A DNA stretch of 64,000 bases from Aquimarina sp. MMG016 (lineage in GTDB: Bacteria; Bacteroidota; Bacteroidia; Flavobacteriales; Flavobacteriaceae). Below the pieces are notes generated by a model that worked only from the letters and a program-made list of their open reading frames with translations, was not told the DNA's origin and did not search any database. Positions 63,941 to 64,000 of this stretch are shown piece after piece. Each line of letters begins with the position of its first letter. The stretch's first letter is position 1. A program made the translations under genes and the position numbers. The stretch is from NCBI RefSeq assembly GCF_018100805.1, contig NZ_JAGJEA010000010.1, positions 103,500 through 167,499 of the forward strand, read 5' to 3'.

Positions 63941-64000
63941 CATATAACGGCTATTGTATGGTGTGTTTGCATCCCGAAGGGTGCATATGCATTAATGCAT
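63941..64000 (-). repeat. attC-like element 11, cut by the window edge
   Basis: ATATAACGGCTATTGTATG starts the element, followed by TTTGCATCCCGAAGGGTGC and ATATGCATTAATGC. Only the left arm and loop are in the window. The CCCGAAGG loop is shared with elements at 45.2, 49.1 and 54.5 kb, so more cassettes probably continue to the right. Confidence 0.55.

Overview
The window is AT-rich chromosomal DNA from a member of the Bacteroidota, most likely a marine Flavobacteriaceae (Aquimarina-like; the genus is only a guess). Evidence: a SusC/SusD pair, a type IX secretion sorting domain on an alpha-amylase, STN-type TonB-dependent receptors, DUF4249 and DUF4302 lipoproteins, and promoters matching the Bacteroidota -7 element TAnnTTTG. 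No rRNA, tRNA, CRISPR array, transposase or integrase was seen.

Layout. 1-3.6 kb: a fatty-acid beta-oxidation operon (3-hydroxyacyl-CoA dehydrogenase end, thiolase, acyl-CoA dehydrogenase). 4.3-8.7 kb: starch and sugar use (secreted GH13 amylase with two starch-binding modules, CBM9-like lipoprotein, MFS transporter with a non-ATG start). 9.3-16.6 kb: a SusC/SusD/HExxH-lipoprotein/DUF4302 uptake operon ended by a strong terminator. 16.7-20.1 kb: a gene-poor stretch of small or unrecognised genes and simple repeats. 20.3-25.8 kb: a RiPP locus with a TPR/AraC-type regulator, a GG-leader precursor whose core is Thr-rich and lacks Cys, a tiny membrane ORF, and a LanB dehydratase split into two overlapping genes. 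26-36 kb: secreted proteins, including two adjacent ones that share an NTF2-like module, and a TonB receptor operon with a DUF4249 lipoprotein. 36.6-48.9 kb: ordinary housekeeping and accessory enzymes (M28 peptidase, esterase, metallo-hydrolase, methyltransferase, molybdopterin oxidoreductase, DinB proteins, PhoX-like phosphatase, an LCIB-type carbonic anhydrase, MogA). 49-52.6 kb: alginate-export porin, FMN reductase and a short Crp/Fnr regulator.

52.6-64 kb is the most unusual part. Small accessory genes (GrpB-like, DUF2200, two GNATs, a lipoprotein pair, an NmrA operon, a LysR/NTF2 pair, a deacylase, an ankyrin protein), almost all on the minus strand, are separated by imperfect palindromes. 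Most of these begin with AAC and end with GTT, and they lie at the 3' end of genes. This is the layout of an integron gene-cassette array without an integrase (a CALIN), although no integron has been shown here. Several cassettes are decaying: the GrpB gene has two in-frame stops, and the DUF1801 gene has a homopolymer frameshift and a stop. Two older-looking elements of the same kind lie at 45.2 and 49.1 kb.

The two systems most worth following up are the Cys-free RiPP with split LanB and the attC-like array. A 24-bp exact sequence shared by the amylase upstream region and the 36.2/36.6 kb divergent intergenic region suggests a common regulator.
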